Below, in pieces: positions 9,132 through 18,810 of a stretch of DNA of 26,097 nt (positions within the stretch are counted from its first letter, which is position 1; each line of letters starts with the position of its first letter). The DNA comes from Flavobacteriales bacterium (GTDB lineage Bacteria > Bacteroidota > Bacteroidia > Flavobacteriales > BACL11), in assembly GCA_002730985.1 (NCBI GenBank), contig PCBP01000054.1, forward strand, positions 1 through 26,097. Reading direction: 5' to 3'. The notes beneath the pieces were generated by a model, which searched no databases, was not told the DNA's origin, and saw only the letters and a list, made by a program, of their open reading frames with translations. A program made the translations under genes and the position numbers.

Positions 9132-10043
9132 ATGAAACCAACATTATTAATTTTAGCAGCAGGAATGGGTAGTCGTTATGGGGGCTTAAAGCAAATAGAT
9201 GGTATTGGGCCAAATCAAGAACCAATAATTGAGTATTCAATATATGATGCTGTAAATTCAGGATTTGGGAAAATTGTATTTGTTATTAGAAAAGAATTTG
9301 AAGAAGCATTTCGTGATCGTTTTGATCAGTTTACTAATCGCATTCAAATAGAATATGCATATCAAGAGGTAAATATAAAAGTACAGGGGATTACTATTGT
9401 AGAAAGAAAAAAGCCTTGGGGAACTTCGCATGCAGTACTGGTTGCTAAGGATCTAATTAATGAGCCATTTGCCGTAATTAATGCTGATGATTATTATGGC
9501 TCAGGTTCTTTTAAGCTTATTGCTGATTTTCTAACTAATGAGTGTTCCTCATCGTTAATGTCTATGATAGGATATACTTTGCATAATACTTTGTCTGATC
9601 ATGGCACAGTAAATAGAGGCGTGTGTGAGGTGGATGCAGTAAATAATCTTATTGAGGTTGTAGAGCGTACAAAAATTGCAGATCAGAACGGAATAGTACA
9701 GTATAATATTGGCTCTGATCAACCATTAGGTATTTTGGATGGAAACGCAAGTGTTTCTATGAATTATTGGGGTTTTCATCCATCTATATTTTTAGAAATA
9801 GAGAAAGGGCTACATAATTTTATTAGTAAAAATCATGATAATCCAACTGCGGAGTATTATATACCTAATATTGTCACTGATATGATTGTAAGTGGACAAA
9901 TGACTGTGCGTGTAATCCCAACAAATGATAATTGGTTTGGAGTAACTTATAGGCAAGATAAACCTATGGCAATAGATGCAATAAGCAAGTGTATTGCCGA
10001 TGGAGTTTATCCAAAAAAACTTTGGAGTCAAGATGAGAAATAA
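9132..10043 (+). CDS. Sugar-phosphate-type nucleotidyltransferase
   Basis: The 303-residue protein has a GT-A-like nucleotidyltransferase fold. The N-terminal nucleotide-binding loop [11 protein letters not shown] (8-18) is followed by a lysine at 20, and a metal-binding INADDYYG segment has aspartates at 119-120. This matches a family common in Bacteroidetes that is annotated only as nucleotidyltransferase or NDP-sugar pyrophosphorylase. The true sugar substrate is unknown; the phosphotransferase often found beside it is not here. Its last 11 bp overlap the purT start, so the two are translationally coupled, but no metabolic link to purT is evident. Confidence 0.85.
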   Translation: MKPTLLILAAGMGSRYGGLKQIDGIGPNQEPIIEYSIYDAVNSGFGKIVFVIRKEFEEAFRDRFDQFTNRIQIEYAYQEVNIKVQGITIVERKKPWGTSHAVLVAKDLINEPFAVINADDYYGSGSFKLIADFLTNECSSSLMSMIGYTLHNTLSDHGTVNRGVCEVDAVNNLIEVVERTKIADQNGIVQYNIGSDQPLGILDGNASVSMNYWGFHPSIFLEIEKGLHNFISKNHDNPTAEYYIPNIVTDMIVSGQMTVRVIPTNDNWFGVTYRQDKPMAIDAISKCIADGVYPKKLWSQDEK

Positions 10044-11193
10044 GATACTTTTATTAGGTTCAGGAGAGTTAGGAAAAGAATTAGTAATTGCCATGCAAAG
10101 GCTCGGGCAATATGTTATTGCAGTGGATAATTATGAAAATGCCCCTGCAATGCAAGTAGCACATGAATTTGAAGTAATAAACATGCTAGATGGTGATGCA
10201 TTAGATAAAATAGTTGAAAAACACAACCCCGATTTTATAGTTCCTGAAGTAGAGAGTATCCGGACAGAACGTTTTTTTGATTATGAAAAGAGGGGATATA
10301 AGGTAATTCCTTCTGCAAAAGCAGCTAACTTTACTATGAATCGCAAGGCTATTCGTGATTTAGCATCTGTAGATTTAGGGGTAAAAACAGCAAAGTATAA
10401 ATATGCTACATCATATGAGGAGTTAAAAGAAGGAGTGGCATCTACAGGTATGCCTTGTGTTGTAAAGCCTTTAATGTCTAGCTCGGGAAAAGGTCAGTCA
10501 GTAATAAAAACCGAAGCTGATATTGAAACAGCATGGAGTTATGCTTTAGAAGGCTCAAGAGGAGATTTAATGGAGGTAATAGTTGAAGCGTTTATTGATT
10601 TTGATTATGAAATAACATTGCTTACACTTACTCAAAATAACGGTAATACACTTTTTTGTCCTCCAATAGGTCATAGGCAAGAGAGAGGTGATTACCAAGA
10701 AAGTTGGCAGCCTATGCAGATGTTAGACATTCATTTAACAGAAGCACAAGAGATGGCTGAAAAAGTTACTAGAGCACTCGGAGGAAGTGGGATTTGGGGG
10801 GTAGAATTTTTTATCAGCAAGAATGGAGTTTATTTTTCTGAGTTATCGCCACGGCCACATGACACAGGCATGGTGACACTTGCAGGAACACAAAATTTCA
10901 CAGAATTTGAATTACATGCTCGTGCTATTTTAGGTATTCCTGTTTTTGACATATCTTTTATAAGAAATGGAGCATCTGCTGTGGTATTAGCTGATAATAA
11001 TAGAACTAATTTTCCTAACTATACAGGATTAGAAGAGGCAGCAAGCTTTAAAAACACTGACTTCAGGATATTTGGCAAGCCAAGCACAAGAAAATTTAGA
11101 AGAATGGCAGTTGCTTTAGCATATGGGGATGAAAGTGTTGAGGACTTAGTATTAAGGGCAAAAAAGATTGCGGATAAAATTAAGATAGTTTAG
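10033..11193 (+). CDS. purT: Formate-dependent phosphoribosylglycinamide formyltransferase
   Basis: This 386-residue ATP-grasp enzyme matches PurT, which uses formate and ATP to make formyl-GAR in purine synthesis without folate. Visible are the N-terminal [13 protein letters not shown] nucleotide-fold segment, the ATP-grasp loop [11 protein letters not shown], the EVESIRTE segment and the late GVEFF...[14 protein letters not shown] motif with metal ligands. I chose the ATG at 10033, because the family N-terminus begins there and an upstream ATG at 9994 only reads out of frame through the previous gene. The start overlaps the nucleotidyltransferase end by 11 bp. It is the last gene of the mqnC operon and converges on ispG. 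Confidence 0.96.
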   Translation: MRNKILLLGSGELGKELVIAMQRLGQYVIAVDNYENAPAMQVAHEFEVINMLDGDALDKIVEKHNPDFIVPEVESIRTERFFDYEKRGYKVIPSAKAANFTMNRKAIRDLASVDLGVKTAKYKYATSYEELKEGVASTGMPCVVKPLMSSSGKGQSVIKTEADIETAWSYALEGSRGDLMEVIVEAFIDFDYEITLLTLTQNNGNTLFCPPIGHRQERGDYQESWQPMQMLDIHLTEAQEMAEKVTRALGGSGIWGVEFFISKNGVYFSELSPRPHDTGMVTLAGTQNFTEFELHARAILGIPVFDISFIRNGASAVVLADNNRTNFPNYTGLEEAASFKNTDFRIFGKPSTRKFRRMAVALAYGDESVEDLVLRAKKIADKIKIV

Positions 11194-11239
11194 ATTTTTT
11201 GTTATTCATTTTTTCTAAATAGCTTTAATTTTTTTGTGT

Positions 11240-13153
11240 TTATTTTTTTTCCACCCAATCTCCATGTGATTTAATAAGATTGATTAGTGCTTTTACAGCT
11301 TCTTTTTCTGGGATATTTTTTTCTACAACTTCTTGCTCTTTGTAGAGAGTTATTTTCCCTGGTCCTGTACCTACATAACCATAGTCAGCATCTGCCATTT
11401 CCCCAGGGCCATTCACTATACAACCCATAATACCTATTTTCACTCCTTTTAGGTGATCAGTTTCTTTTCGGATTTTTGCAGTGGTTTCTTCTAAATCAAA
11501 AAGGGTTCTTCCACAAGATGGACATGAGATGTATTCTGTTTTAGAAATTCTTGTTCTAGCAGCCTGAAGTATCCCAAAAGATAAATTATTAATCATTTGG
11601 TCTGAACCACAATTTTTTGCATAAATAAAGATGCCATCACCTAAACCATCTAATAGTAAGGCTCCGATATCTGATGCTGCAGAAAGTTGGAATTGTTCCT
11701 GTGATAAATCTGTATATCCTCTTCCAATAATCACAGGGGTCTTAATTTGATTATTAATCAGTTCTACAAACAATCTCCTCTGTTCTGCAATCCCATTTTT
11801 ATTATGGGTATCTATTAATAGTACGGCTGTTTTATCTTCTTTCAGTTTATTCTTAACCTCTTTAGATAAATCTGAAAAGCAAGCATGAACTATATTTATT
11901 TTATTAGATTGGATCTCCTCGGTTAAATATTCTTTTATGTTTAAGCAAGGATATCCTTTTTTATGTTTTTTCCATGTTTTATAATTATAAATAACTCCTA
12001 AAGTTCCCGGGACTTTAAAGTCAAGATCATGATCTCCAATAAATACATAATCTGCTGCCATATCAGAGATGTGCCACTTGTCTAAGGAAATAGAATAATT
12101 ATATCCTAATGCAAAAAAGGATGCAGGAGTTATTTTCTTTTTTAAAGAAAAATCGGCTCCTACTACTGGAACATTTTTACTTCCAATATTTAAAACGGTA
12201 TTTGTATCTCTCTTCTTATATTCAAAAGAAGATAATGGGTTCTGCTGTATTGTATCTATCTGATCATGATCTTTTATCTGATTAAAATGATTCAATAGCA
12301 TCTGAGCTACTGGCATTTCAAATTCAGGAGCTTCAGTTAATGAGACTCTTATTGTATCTCCAATTCCATCTGCCAAAAGAGTTCCAATTCCTACTGCTGA
12401 CTTAATCCTTCCATCTTCCCCTTCTCCTGCTTCTGTTACTCCTAGATGAAGCGGATAATTCATACTTTCTTTTATCATTTGAGCAACTAATAGCCTATAT
12501 GCCTGAACCATTACCCTTGTGTTAGAAGCCTTCATAGAAAGGATAACATCATGATAATCCTCATCCCGACAAATACGTAAAAATTCCATTGCAGATTCTA
12601 CCATTCCTTTTGGAGTGTCTCCATACCTGCTTAAAATTCTATCAGATAAGGATCCGTGATTTGTGCCAATCCGCATAGCTGTTCCATGTTTTTTACAAAT
12701 CTTTACAAGCGGGGTAAACTTTTTTCTTATTCTGTTAATCTCAGCATTGTAAGTTGCATCCGTATAATCAATGTTTTCAAATTTTTTCTTATCAGCATAG
12801 TTGCCTGGGTTTATTCTCACTTTAGCAATTATCTCAGCTGCAATTTCAGCAGCATTTGGAGTGTAATGTATATCTGCAATTAATGGATTATGATAGCCTT
12901 TTTTTACAAGCCCTTCTTTTATGTTTTTTAGATTCTCAGCATCCTTTTTACTAGGCGCTGTGATTCGTACAAGTTCACATCCGTATTCTATCATTCTTAT
13001 AGCCTCTGCTATAGTCGCTTCGGTATCCATTGTATTTGTAGTAGTCATGGATTGAATGCGAATAGGATTTTCTCCTCCAAGAGCAACATTCCCTACATTT
13101 ACTTCTCGTGTTTTAAAGCGAGAATAATTGGTTAATGAGTTGCAATATTTCAT
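11240..13153 (-). CDS. ispG: 4-hydroxy-3-methylbut-2-enyl diphosphate synthase (long form)
   Basis: The 637-residue protein is the long IspG form found in Bacteroidetes, Chlamydiae and plants, with an extra domain inserted between the TIM barrel and the reductase-like domain. The N-terminal part holds the barrel motifs (VNVGNVALGGENPIRIQSMT, RIGTNHGSL). The [4Fe-4S] ligands are visible near the C-terminus: C544 and C547 (CPSC), C578 (GCIVNG) and E585 (GPGE). It makes HMBPP in the MEP isoprenoid pathway; menaquinone made through mqnC needs such isoprenoids. Its ATG directly abuts the stop of the secreted-protein gene upstream. Confidence 0.97.
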   Translation of the reverse strand: MKYCNSLTNYSRFKTREVNVGNVALGGENPIRIQSMTTTNTMDTEATIAEAIRMIEYGCELVRITAPSKKDAENLKNIKEGLVKKGYHNPLIADIHYTPNAAEIAAEIIAKVRINPGNYADKKKFENIDYTDATYNAEINRIRKKFTPLVKICKKHGTAMRIGTNHGSLSDRILSRYGDTPKGMVESAMEFLRICRDEDYHDVILSMKASNTRVMVQAYRLLVAQMIKESMNYPLHLGVTEAGEGEDGRIKSAVGIGTLLADGIGDTIRVSLTEAPEFEMPVAQMLLNHFNQIKDHDQIDTIQQNPLSSFEYKKRDTNTVLNIGSKNVPVVGADFSLKKKITPASFFALGYNYSISLDKWHISDMAADYVFIGDHDLDFKVPGTLGVIYNYKTWKKHKKGYPCLNIKEYLTEEIQSNKINIVHACFSDLSKEVKNKLKEDKTAVLLIDTHNKNGIAEQRRLFVELINNQIKTPVIIGRGYTDLSQEQFQLSAASDIGALLLDGLGDGIFIYAKNCGSDQMINNLSFGILQAARTRISKTEYISCPSCGRTLFDLEETTAKIRKETDHLKGVKIGIMGCIVNGPGEMADADYGYVGTGPGKITLYKEQEVVEKNIPEKEAVKALINLIKSHGDWVEKK

Positions 13154-16100
13154 CTATTGTTTTACTACTTTATTTTTAGTTTTAGTATCATCAAGAGATA
13201 TGAAATAAATTCCTTTAGATAAATTTCTAACATCAATTTTATGAGTAGAAATGTTTCTGTTAATATTTGTAATATTTACAACCCTACCAATATTATCGCT
13301 TAAAATAATTTTGGAGGAATTATTTAAGTTGCCAATTACAAAAATCTCATCATTTGTGGGATTTGGAAAGATGACGATATTCATATCAGTAATTTCAGAG
13401 CTTGATGAAGCATCTTCTACTCTAAATTCATGATGAATAGATCTCCCAAAATCACCATCAAAAGATTTTAACCAACTAGCTCCTATTTCTCGAAAGCGTG
13501 CCATTCCACCACCATCATTGTTGGCCCAAAAATCAATTCCATCATCATCCGTATCGGTGACTTTAAAGACATAACAACCACTATTAAATGTTAGTGTATC
13601 TCTATACTGTGTGTTGGCAATTAAATCACCACTAGCATATATTGAGTTCCCATTATTATCAAAGAACTCCCAAGAAGATTCAGAAATCTGATTCAACGTA
13701 TTTATTATTCCGTTATTTGTCTGAAACCATAATGCAAAGGTATTTGGATAGATAGGTGCAGATTCAAAAGTAGAATTCATAATATTATTATAATAATACT
13801 GGTCGGACGTGTTATTGGGCAAGGAAATTTCAACATAAAACACATTATTATTTGCTGCTATATTATGCCATAATGTATTAGGATCGGGCAGTTCAATAGT
13901 TTCTTTTTCTAGAAAATTTAGATTTCCACTCCACTGGTATACTTCATGTGATGCAGCACCATTAATCCAATATTCTATTTGCAATGAGGTCAATGGAGTA
14001 TCTCCAGTGTTTTGTATTGTAATTTTAGGCTTTGAACATAGAGGATTAGTTCGCACATGTAATATTTGATTAGTAGGAGAAAGAATATCAATAATTGCAG
14101 CATCTAAAGAGTGGTTTGGTGTTCCGTAACTAACTAGCTGACTACTTACCCAATAATTTGATGTCCCTGATGCATTTGTTACGCCATAATCAATATTATG
14201 CATCTGTCCTGGGGTTACTAAATCAGTAATATCGTCTTCTCTTAAGTCAGAAGCTTGACCTGGGCACCAGCCCGCTCGATCATAAATCCAAGTGCCCCCT
14301 TGCGGATAAATAGGATTCTCTGCACATTCTGTCCAAACCGGCCAAATATACTCTTGTGTCCCCCCATCGATATTTAGATAATGATTTTGTGGAATAAATT
14401 CTCCCTCTTGACCGTGACCTGTAATTGTAGTTCTTAATTTATATGCTGATGCATTTGGATGCATTAAAACATCTCTTGGTTCAAAGGCGTTATTAGCAAT
14501 AATTGTTCCATACCCTTTTGATTGTGGCCTCCAAACTTGCTGCATTTCTAATACATCTCTAGGGGGAGTCCCTACAACAAATAGAAACTTGAGATCTATA
14601 TCTTCTTGCCATTGCCCTCCGCCACTCATTGTAATTTGTTTATTCCCTTTTAATATAGGGGCGAAATCAGTTACATCAAAATACCAAGTTTTTCCATCTG
14701 CCCCAAAATCTACTCCCATGCCGTAAGGGGTAACAAAAGACATGATTTGAAAAGCCATTGGGTAACGTTTATAATAGGTCAAATTATTGATAGAGATTGA
14801 TCCATCAATGTTTGTGGTATCTACATTTAAGATATTTCCATTTTCATCAAATAAATAAGATAATGAATGCCAGTAAGTATTAGTAGCAACAATAGCAATG
14901 CTGTCATGTACTAAAGTTCCATAATTAGGGATTATTGTATATTCTGTAATAGTATTTCCACTAGCTATTAATGAATCTAAAACAGTATCATTAGACAACG
15001 TTATCGAGTATTGACCTTGGTAGAAATTTATATTTGGCCGATAATTTACTTCTGTAAAAAACTGATTTATTTCATTTCCTCTAGTATATTCCCAGTTAAC
15101 ATTTCCATTAAAAGTTGCAACTTGTTGATTGTTTGTATTATTTAAAGAGACTACTCCTTGACCTTCATTGAAAGGATAATGAGCAACTAAATTCGAATAG
15201 TAAGGATGAGAATAGTCAATTCTTTTGTTCATCCAGTTATTTATAGTAGTTGCAGAAAGCTCTTTGTCAAAGATTCTTAACTCTTTAATGTATCCATTCC
15301 AAAAATATCCATTACCATTAGCATGGCTTGCTAATTTTAATGTTTGTATATCTATTGTTCGTGTATGTCCAGTCCCACTATGCCATAGCACTCCATTTCT
15401 ATAAATTTTTAGATCTCCAGTATTTGCATTTTTTGTAAATGACCAGTGACTCCATTCGTCTGTATACTCATTCAATAAAGCTGCTTTATCAATTCTATCA
15501 TAAGCAGAAGTTCCACTATTTCCACAATCCCAATATATTCTGCCATTACTCCAAGGGAAGTGAATGTTTAATGTTCTATAATTGTTTGTATCATAGCCTT
15601 CAATTATTGTAGTATTCTGAGGTAATACATTCGCATTCCCATTTATCCAGAATGAAACAGTGACTTCATTAGAAATGCTTCCCATGTTAGAAGTTGGCAG
15701 ATCAATACTTTCTGCAGAGTTTACAGTTATATGATTTGCATCATTTGAAAACAAACCTAAAATATCAATTGTTTGCTCCCCTTCAATTAAACTTTCTAGT
15801 CCATTCGTAGAGTTTGTTATTGAGAATTCAACTATTATATTAGAAACTGAATCCCAAATGAATTCATGTGTAAATTGGAACTTGTTTACTCCATTATTAA
15901 GAAGTGTATTTGCATTATAAACTTCTGTAAATCCATTTGTATGAGGAGTTATATTACTTAGCACGCTGTCAGCGGTGTGTTTTAATTTGATTGTTAAGAA
16001 ATTTGCTATTTGGCTATTACTAAGTATATTTAATGAAATTCCATGTATTGTATCATCTGTTAAGCCTAATGTCGCTAATTCACTGGCATGATATAAGAAT

Positions 16101-16642
16101 TGAGATTTATGCGCATTTCTTTCCGTTGCAATTACAAAATCAAGAGAATCTGTACCAATACCTACGGAAGTAGTGTCTTCTGAAAGAATTGAATCTACGA
16201 TGGCTATTTGTTGTGGATATTGATAAAAGTTATAAATAGGTGTTATGGAATAATTATAGTTGTTGCCTGTAAAAGAAGAGATAGTATGGCTTACTTGATA
16301 TGATAAAATAGAATCAATTCTTGTTGAATCGTGTATATATGTATGGCAGCTATAGTCCCATGCTCCACAACCTACTCTTGAGTTCCCGCCGGGATTGTTA
16401 TTATTATTATCCTTACATCTCATATTATAGGCCATGATTATCTTTCCAAATGTTAAATTAGAGTTATTAGGGAAGTACCCTATAGTATCTCTTGGAGCAG
16501 ATACTGAAATTGTAGTGTTGCCATTTCCGTCATTCCAAGCATCATGCACAAAAGTTTGGATTACTATTGTGTCTCCTGGGTTCTGTGCTGAACTTTGGAG
16601 AACAAATAATATACAGGTTATTATAAAAGATAGTTTTTTCAT
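13154..16642 (-). CDS. Secreted PNGase F-like protein with LamG-type insert and T9SS tail
   Basis: This 1162-residue protein starts with a signal peptide cleaved near residue 20 (ends SSAQ). Residues about 22-190 resemble the N-terminal part of peptide-N-glycosidase F-related proteins (KIIMAYNMRC, CGAWDYSCHTYI). A Bacteroidetes adhesion-like beta region follows (about 195-290). A LamG/concanavalin-like domain spans about 325-475. A PNGase F C-terminal-like region covers about 640-835 (ITGHGQEGEF, GGTWIYDRAGWCPG). Beta domains and a type IX secretion tail with an FPNP motif (about 1092-1095) end the protein. It may cleave or bind N-glycans at the cell surface. I cannot map the catalytic acids with confidence. 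The ATG at 16642 begins the signal peptide. Confidence 0.85.
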   Translation of the reverse strand: MKKLSFIITCILFVLQSSAQNPGDTIVIQTFVHDAWNDGNGNTTISVSAPRDTIGYFPNNSNLTFGKIIMAYNMRCKDNNNNNPGGNSRVGCGAWDYSCHTYIHDSTRIDSILSYQVSHTISSFTGNNYNYSITPIYNFYQYPQQIAIVDSILSEDTTSVGIGTDSLDFVIATERNAHKSQFLYHASELATLGLTDDTIHGISLNILSNSQIANFLTIKLKHTADSVLSNITPHTNGFTEVYNANTLLNNGVNKFQFTHEFIWDSVSNIIVEFSITNSTNGLESLIEGEQTIDILGLFSNDANHITVNSAESIDLPTSNMGSISNEVTVSFWINGNANVLPQNTTIIEGYDTNNYRTLNIHFPWSNGRIYWDCGNSGTSAYDRIDKAALLNEYTDEWSHWSFTKNANTGDLKIYRNGVLWHSGTGHTRTIDIQTLKLASHANGNGYFWNGYIKELRIFDKELSATTINNWMNKRIDYSHPYYSNLVAHYPFNEGQGVVSLNNTNNQQVATFNGNVNWEYTRGNEINQFFTEVNYRPNINFYQGQYSITLSNDTVLDSLIASGNTITEYTIIPNYGTLVHDSIAIVATNTYWHSLSYLFDENGNILNVDTTNIDGSISINNLTYYKRYPMAFQIMSFVTPYGMGVDFGADGKTWYFDVTDFAPILKGNKQITMSGGGQWQEDIDLKFLFVVGTPPRDVLEMQQVWRPQSKGYGTIIANNAFEPRDVLMHPNASAYKLRTTITGHGQEGEFIPQNHYLNIDGGTQEYIWPVWTECAENPIYPQGGTWIYDRAGWCPGQASDLREDDITDLVTPGQMHNIDYGVTNASGTSNYWVSSQLVSYGTPNHSLDAAIIDILSPTNQILHVRTNPLCSKPKITIQNTGDTPLTSLQIEYWINGAASHEVYQWSGNLNFLEKETIELPDPNTLWHNIAANNNVFYVEISLPNNTSDQYYYNNIMNSTFESAPIYPNTFALWFQTNNGIINTLNQISESSWEFFDNNGNSIYASGDLIANTQYRDTLTFNSGCYVFKVTDTDDDGIDFWANNDGGGMARFREIGASWLKSFDGDFGRSIHHEFRVEDASSSSEITDMNIVIFPNPTNDEIFVIGNLNNSSKIILSDNIGRVVNITNINRNISTHKIDVRNLSKGIYFISLDDTKTKNKVVKQ

Positions 16643-16643
16643 A

Positions 16644-17210
16644 TTATTTCTCTTCAGAAGAGTGATTAAATTCCGCCACCCCCCCCGAAACAATTAATTT
16701 CATTATTTCACTAGATGGAGCGTCTATTGGGGTTAGATATTTTTTTTCAACTACAAATAAATTCCCGGAGAAATTATATGAATGAGGAATATATACTAAA
16801 ACCCGTTTATTATTAATGTTTAATTCAGCCAAATCTTTATTGGTAATAAAGCCAATTCTTTCAATAGTAGAATTTTCAAATATTTTTACAAATACAGCTT
16901 CTTGGAACCCTTTCTTTTTCCCAACAAATGTATTCATTAGGTCTTTCACTGAAGAATAAATAGTTTCTAAAAGAGGGGCTTTCTTTAGTAAGTTTTGGAA
17001 AAAAGAGTTTATTGGTCTAGCAATCACTGTCGACCCTAAAATCCCAATTATAGTTATCAGTATAATGACTATAACTACACCTAATCCAGGGAATAGCCCA
17101 GGGATAATTTTGTCAATTTTATTAAAAGCCCATACTACAAATGCTCCCGTTGCCGTTATAGGTACTATATATAATAACCCTTGTAAAAAATAATTTATAA
17201 ATTTTTTCAT
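16644..17210 (-). CDS. DUF502 family membrane protein
   Basis: This 188-residue protein has the DUF502 layout: a first membrane segment at about 8-30, a second at about 42-68 (VVIVIILITIIGILGSTV), then a soluble domain beginning with PLLETIYSSVKDL. The family has no firm function; plant homologues are called LCV-like. The last residues contain a G8 run in the coding strand (16679-16686) encoding SGG. The gene for the secreted PNGase F-like protein starts 1 bp after its stop, so they are probably co-transcribed. It is the first gene of the minus-strand operon that ends with ispG. Confidence 0.9.
   Translation of the reverse strand: MKKFINYFLQGLLYIVPITATGAFVVWAFNKIDKIIPGLFPGLGVVIVIILITIIGILGSTVIARPINSFFQNLLKKAPLLETIYSSVKDLMNTFVGKKKGFQEAVFVKIFENSTIERIGFITNKDLAELNINNKRVLVYIPHSYNFSGNLFVVEKKYLTPIDAPSSEIMKLIVSGGVAEFNHSSEEK
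16679..16686 (-). repeat. G8 homopolymer tract at the DUF502 3' end
   Basis: Eight consecutive C on the plus strand (G on the coding strand) sit about 35 bp before the DUF502 stop. Losing one G would put the ribosome into the open frame of the next gene and fuse the two proteins; gaining one G would stop DUF502 within a few codons. Confidence 0.8.
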
Positions 17211-17226
17211 ATCTTTAAACCAGTGA

Positions 17227-17234
17227 TAATTTTG
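17227..17234 (+). promoter_or_regulatory. Putative -7 box before the YXWGXW gene
   Basis: TAATTTTG matches TAnnTTTG and lies 35 bp before the ATG at 17270, a normal distance. No convincing TTG is found at the -33 position. Confidence 0.5.
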
Positions 17235-17269
17235 AAGTTATAAAAATACTAATCTTAAAAATAATAACA

Positions 17270-17692
17270 ATGAAAAACTCATTTTTTAGTAAAATATTAG
17301 TTGTAACCTTCTTATTTGGAGGATTATCTGCCAGTGCACAAGTTAGGGTAAAAACAAATACAAGTAACAATAATAAGAAAGTTGTTGTTAAAAAGGATCG
17401 CTCAAATTATTATAATAATAGAAGCAGAGTAAGAGTAAAAAATAATAGAAATAGAGTTGTAGTAAATAAGCCTAATAGACCACATAGAGCTGTAAAAAGG
17501 CCTACTTTTAATAGGCCAGGTTATATCTGGATAGAAGGATATTGGAAGTGGAATGCTTTTTTTGGTCGATATACTTGGCAAAAAGCAAGATGGATGAAAA
17601 TTAAAAGAAATCATTATTGGGTGCCCGGATTCTGGGAAATTACCCCAGGTGGTTTTTTTTGGGTTAAAGGATATTGGCAGTTAGAATACTAA
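17270..17692 (+). CDS. Secreted basic protein with YXWGXW-like repeats
   Basis: The 140-residue protein has a signal peptide (cleavage near residue 23, after SASA), a very basic N/K/R-rich segment at about 27-77, and a C-terminal region with three W-x2-G-x-W type units (IEGYWKW, VPGFWE, VKGYWQ). This is the pattern of the YXWGXW repeat family, common in secreted or periplasmic proteins of Gram-negative bacteria and without a known function. It stands alone between the divergent DUF502 gene and the OmpA-like gene. A TAATTTTG box precedes it. Confidence 0.8.
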   Translation: MKNSFFSKILVVTFLFGGLSASAQVRVKTNTSNNNKKVVVKKDRSNYYNNRSRVRVKNNRNRVVVNKPNRPHRAVKRPTFNRPGYIWIEGYWKWNAFFGRYTWQKARWMKIKRNHYWVPGFWEITPGGFFWVKGYWQLEY

Positions 17693-17779
17693 AAGTAGGT
17701 TGATTTTTTTGTTCTCTGTATTTAATCTTTTGCTGTTGAAAAGTATTTATTGCATTCGGATACTAAGCCTCCTTTTTTG

Positions 17780-17787
17780 TAATTTTG
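17780..17787 (+). promoter_or_regulatory. Putative -7 box before the OmpA-like gene
   Basis: TAATTTTG matches TAnnTTTG and lies 23 bp before the ATG at 17811. The nearest TTG upstream (17750-17752) is 27 bp away, a little far for a -33 element. Confidence 0.5.
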
Positions 17788-17810
17788 ATACAGATAAAAA
17801 CACATAACTC

Positions 17811-18809
17811 ATGCAAAAATCAATTTTATACCTAGTGTCATCTTTAGTGATATTTAGTTCATGCGTAACTCCTAAAATTCATAATGCTTTAATTGCTGAA
17901 AATGAAGGAGCGCAATCTGCTTTGCGCACTCAGGAAATAAGGAATCTAAAGTTACAGTCAGAAGTGGAAGAATTATCAGCGAAAATTAATTATTTGAAAG
18001 CTAGGATTATTAATTTAAGAAATGATTCTACACAAAATGGAGGAGCGTTGATTATTTTACAAGAAAAATATGACGCTTTAAGTGATTCCTATGATTTGCT
18101 TGCTTCAAAAAATAGTAGAGAGATGGCTGAAAAGGCTAAAGAAACAAAGCAACTTTTGGAGCAGTTAGAAGAAGTTCAATCAGATCTTTTTGCAAAAGAA
18201 GATGAATTAAGTAAGCTATCATTATCATTAGAAGCAAAAGAAGAAGAACTTAAGTTGGCACAAGAGAATCTAGAATCAAGATCTACTAGAGTTGTTGAAT
18301 TAGAATCTATTATTAATAAAAAGGACAGTATAGTTACTGCCTTAAAAAAGTCTATTGCAAAAGCACTTATAGGTCTTGAGGGGGAAGGCTTAACTATAGA
18401 AAAAAGAAATGGAAAAGTATATGTTTCTTTAGAAGAAGCTTTGCTTTTTGCTTCAGGTAAGTATGAGGTTAATAGCGGAGGTGTTGTAGCGCTTAATAAA
18501 TTAGCAAATGCTTTAGCTTATCAAAATGATTTAAAGATCTTAGTAGAGGGGCATACGGACAGCATTCCATTTAATAGTAGAGGATTAGTGAAGGACAACT
18601 GGGATTTGAGTGTTATGAGAGCAACCAATGTGGTAAAAGTACTTACTCAAAATCCAGATTTAGACCCTATACAGCTAACGGCTGCGGGAAGATCAGAGTT
18701 TATGCCAATTGCTAGCAATACAAGCGCAGAAGGAAGAAGTGTTAATAGAAGAATCGAGATAATACTTTCTCCTAATTTAGATGATTTATTCAAATTATTA
18801 GAAGAATAA
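17811..18809 (+). CDS. OmpA-like lipoprotein with coiled coil
   Basis: This 332-residue protein carries a lipoprotein signal with a lipobox ending at C18. Residues about 30-180 are rich in K/E/L heptads and predict a long coiled coil. The C-terminal OmpA domain (about 205-325) shows the peptidoglycan-binding signature: GHTDS at 247-251, NWDLSVMRA shortly after, and NRRIEI from N312. It probably anchors the outer membrane to the cell wall from the periplasm, with the coiled coil acting as a spacer. The rhodanese gene follows after 1 bp, so they form a two-gene unit closed by the terminator at 19153-19178. Confidence 0.92.
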   Translation: MQKSILYLVSSLVIFSSCVTPKIHNALIAENEGAQSALRTQEIRNLKLQSEVEELSAKINYLKARIINLRNDSTQNGGALIILQEKYDALSDSYDLLASKNSREMAEKAKETKQLLEQLEEVQSDLFAKEDELSKLSLSLEAKEEELKLAQENLESRSTRVVELESIINKKDSIVTALKKSIAKALIGLEGEGLTIEKRNGKVYVSLEEALLFASGKYEVNSGGVVALNKLANALAYQNDLKILVEGHTDSIPFNSRGLVKDNWDLSVMRATNVVKVLTQNPDLDPIQLTAAGRSEFMPIASNTSAEGRSVNRRIEIILSPNLDDLFKLLEE

Positions 18810-18810
18810 G

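Noticed and set aside
11194..11239. A terminator between the convergent purT and ispG genes
   Set aside because: A 6-bp stem with a loop of about 20 nt and T-runs exists but is too weak to call; the gap is simply T-rich.
16643..16693. Longer N-terminus of the secreted protein using a TTG start at 16693
   Set aside because: That region reads through the G8 tract in the 3' end of DUF502, while the ATG at 16642 begins an ordinary signal peptide.
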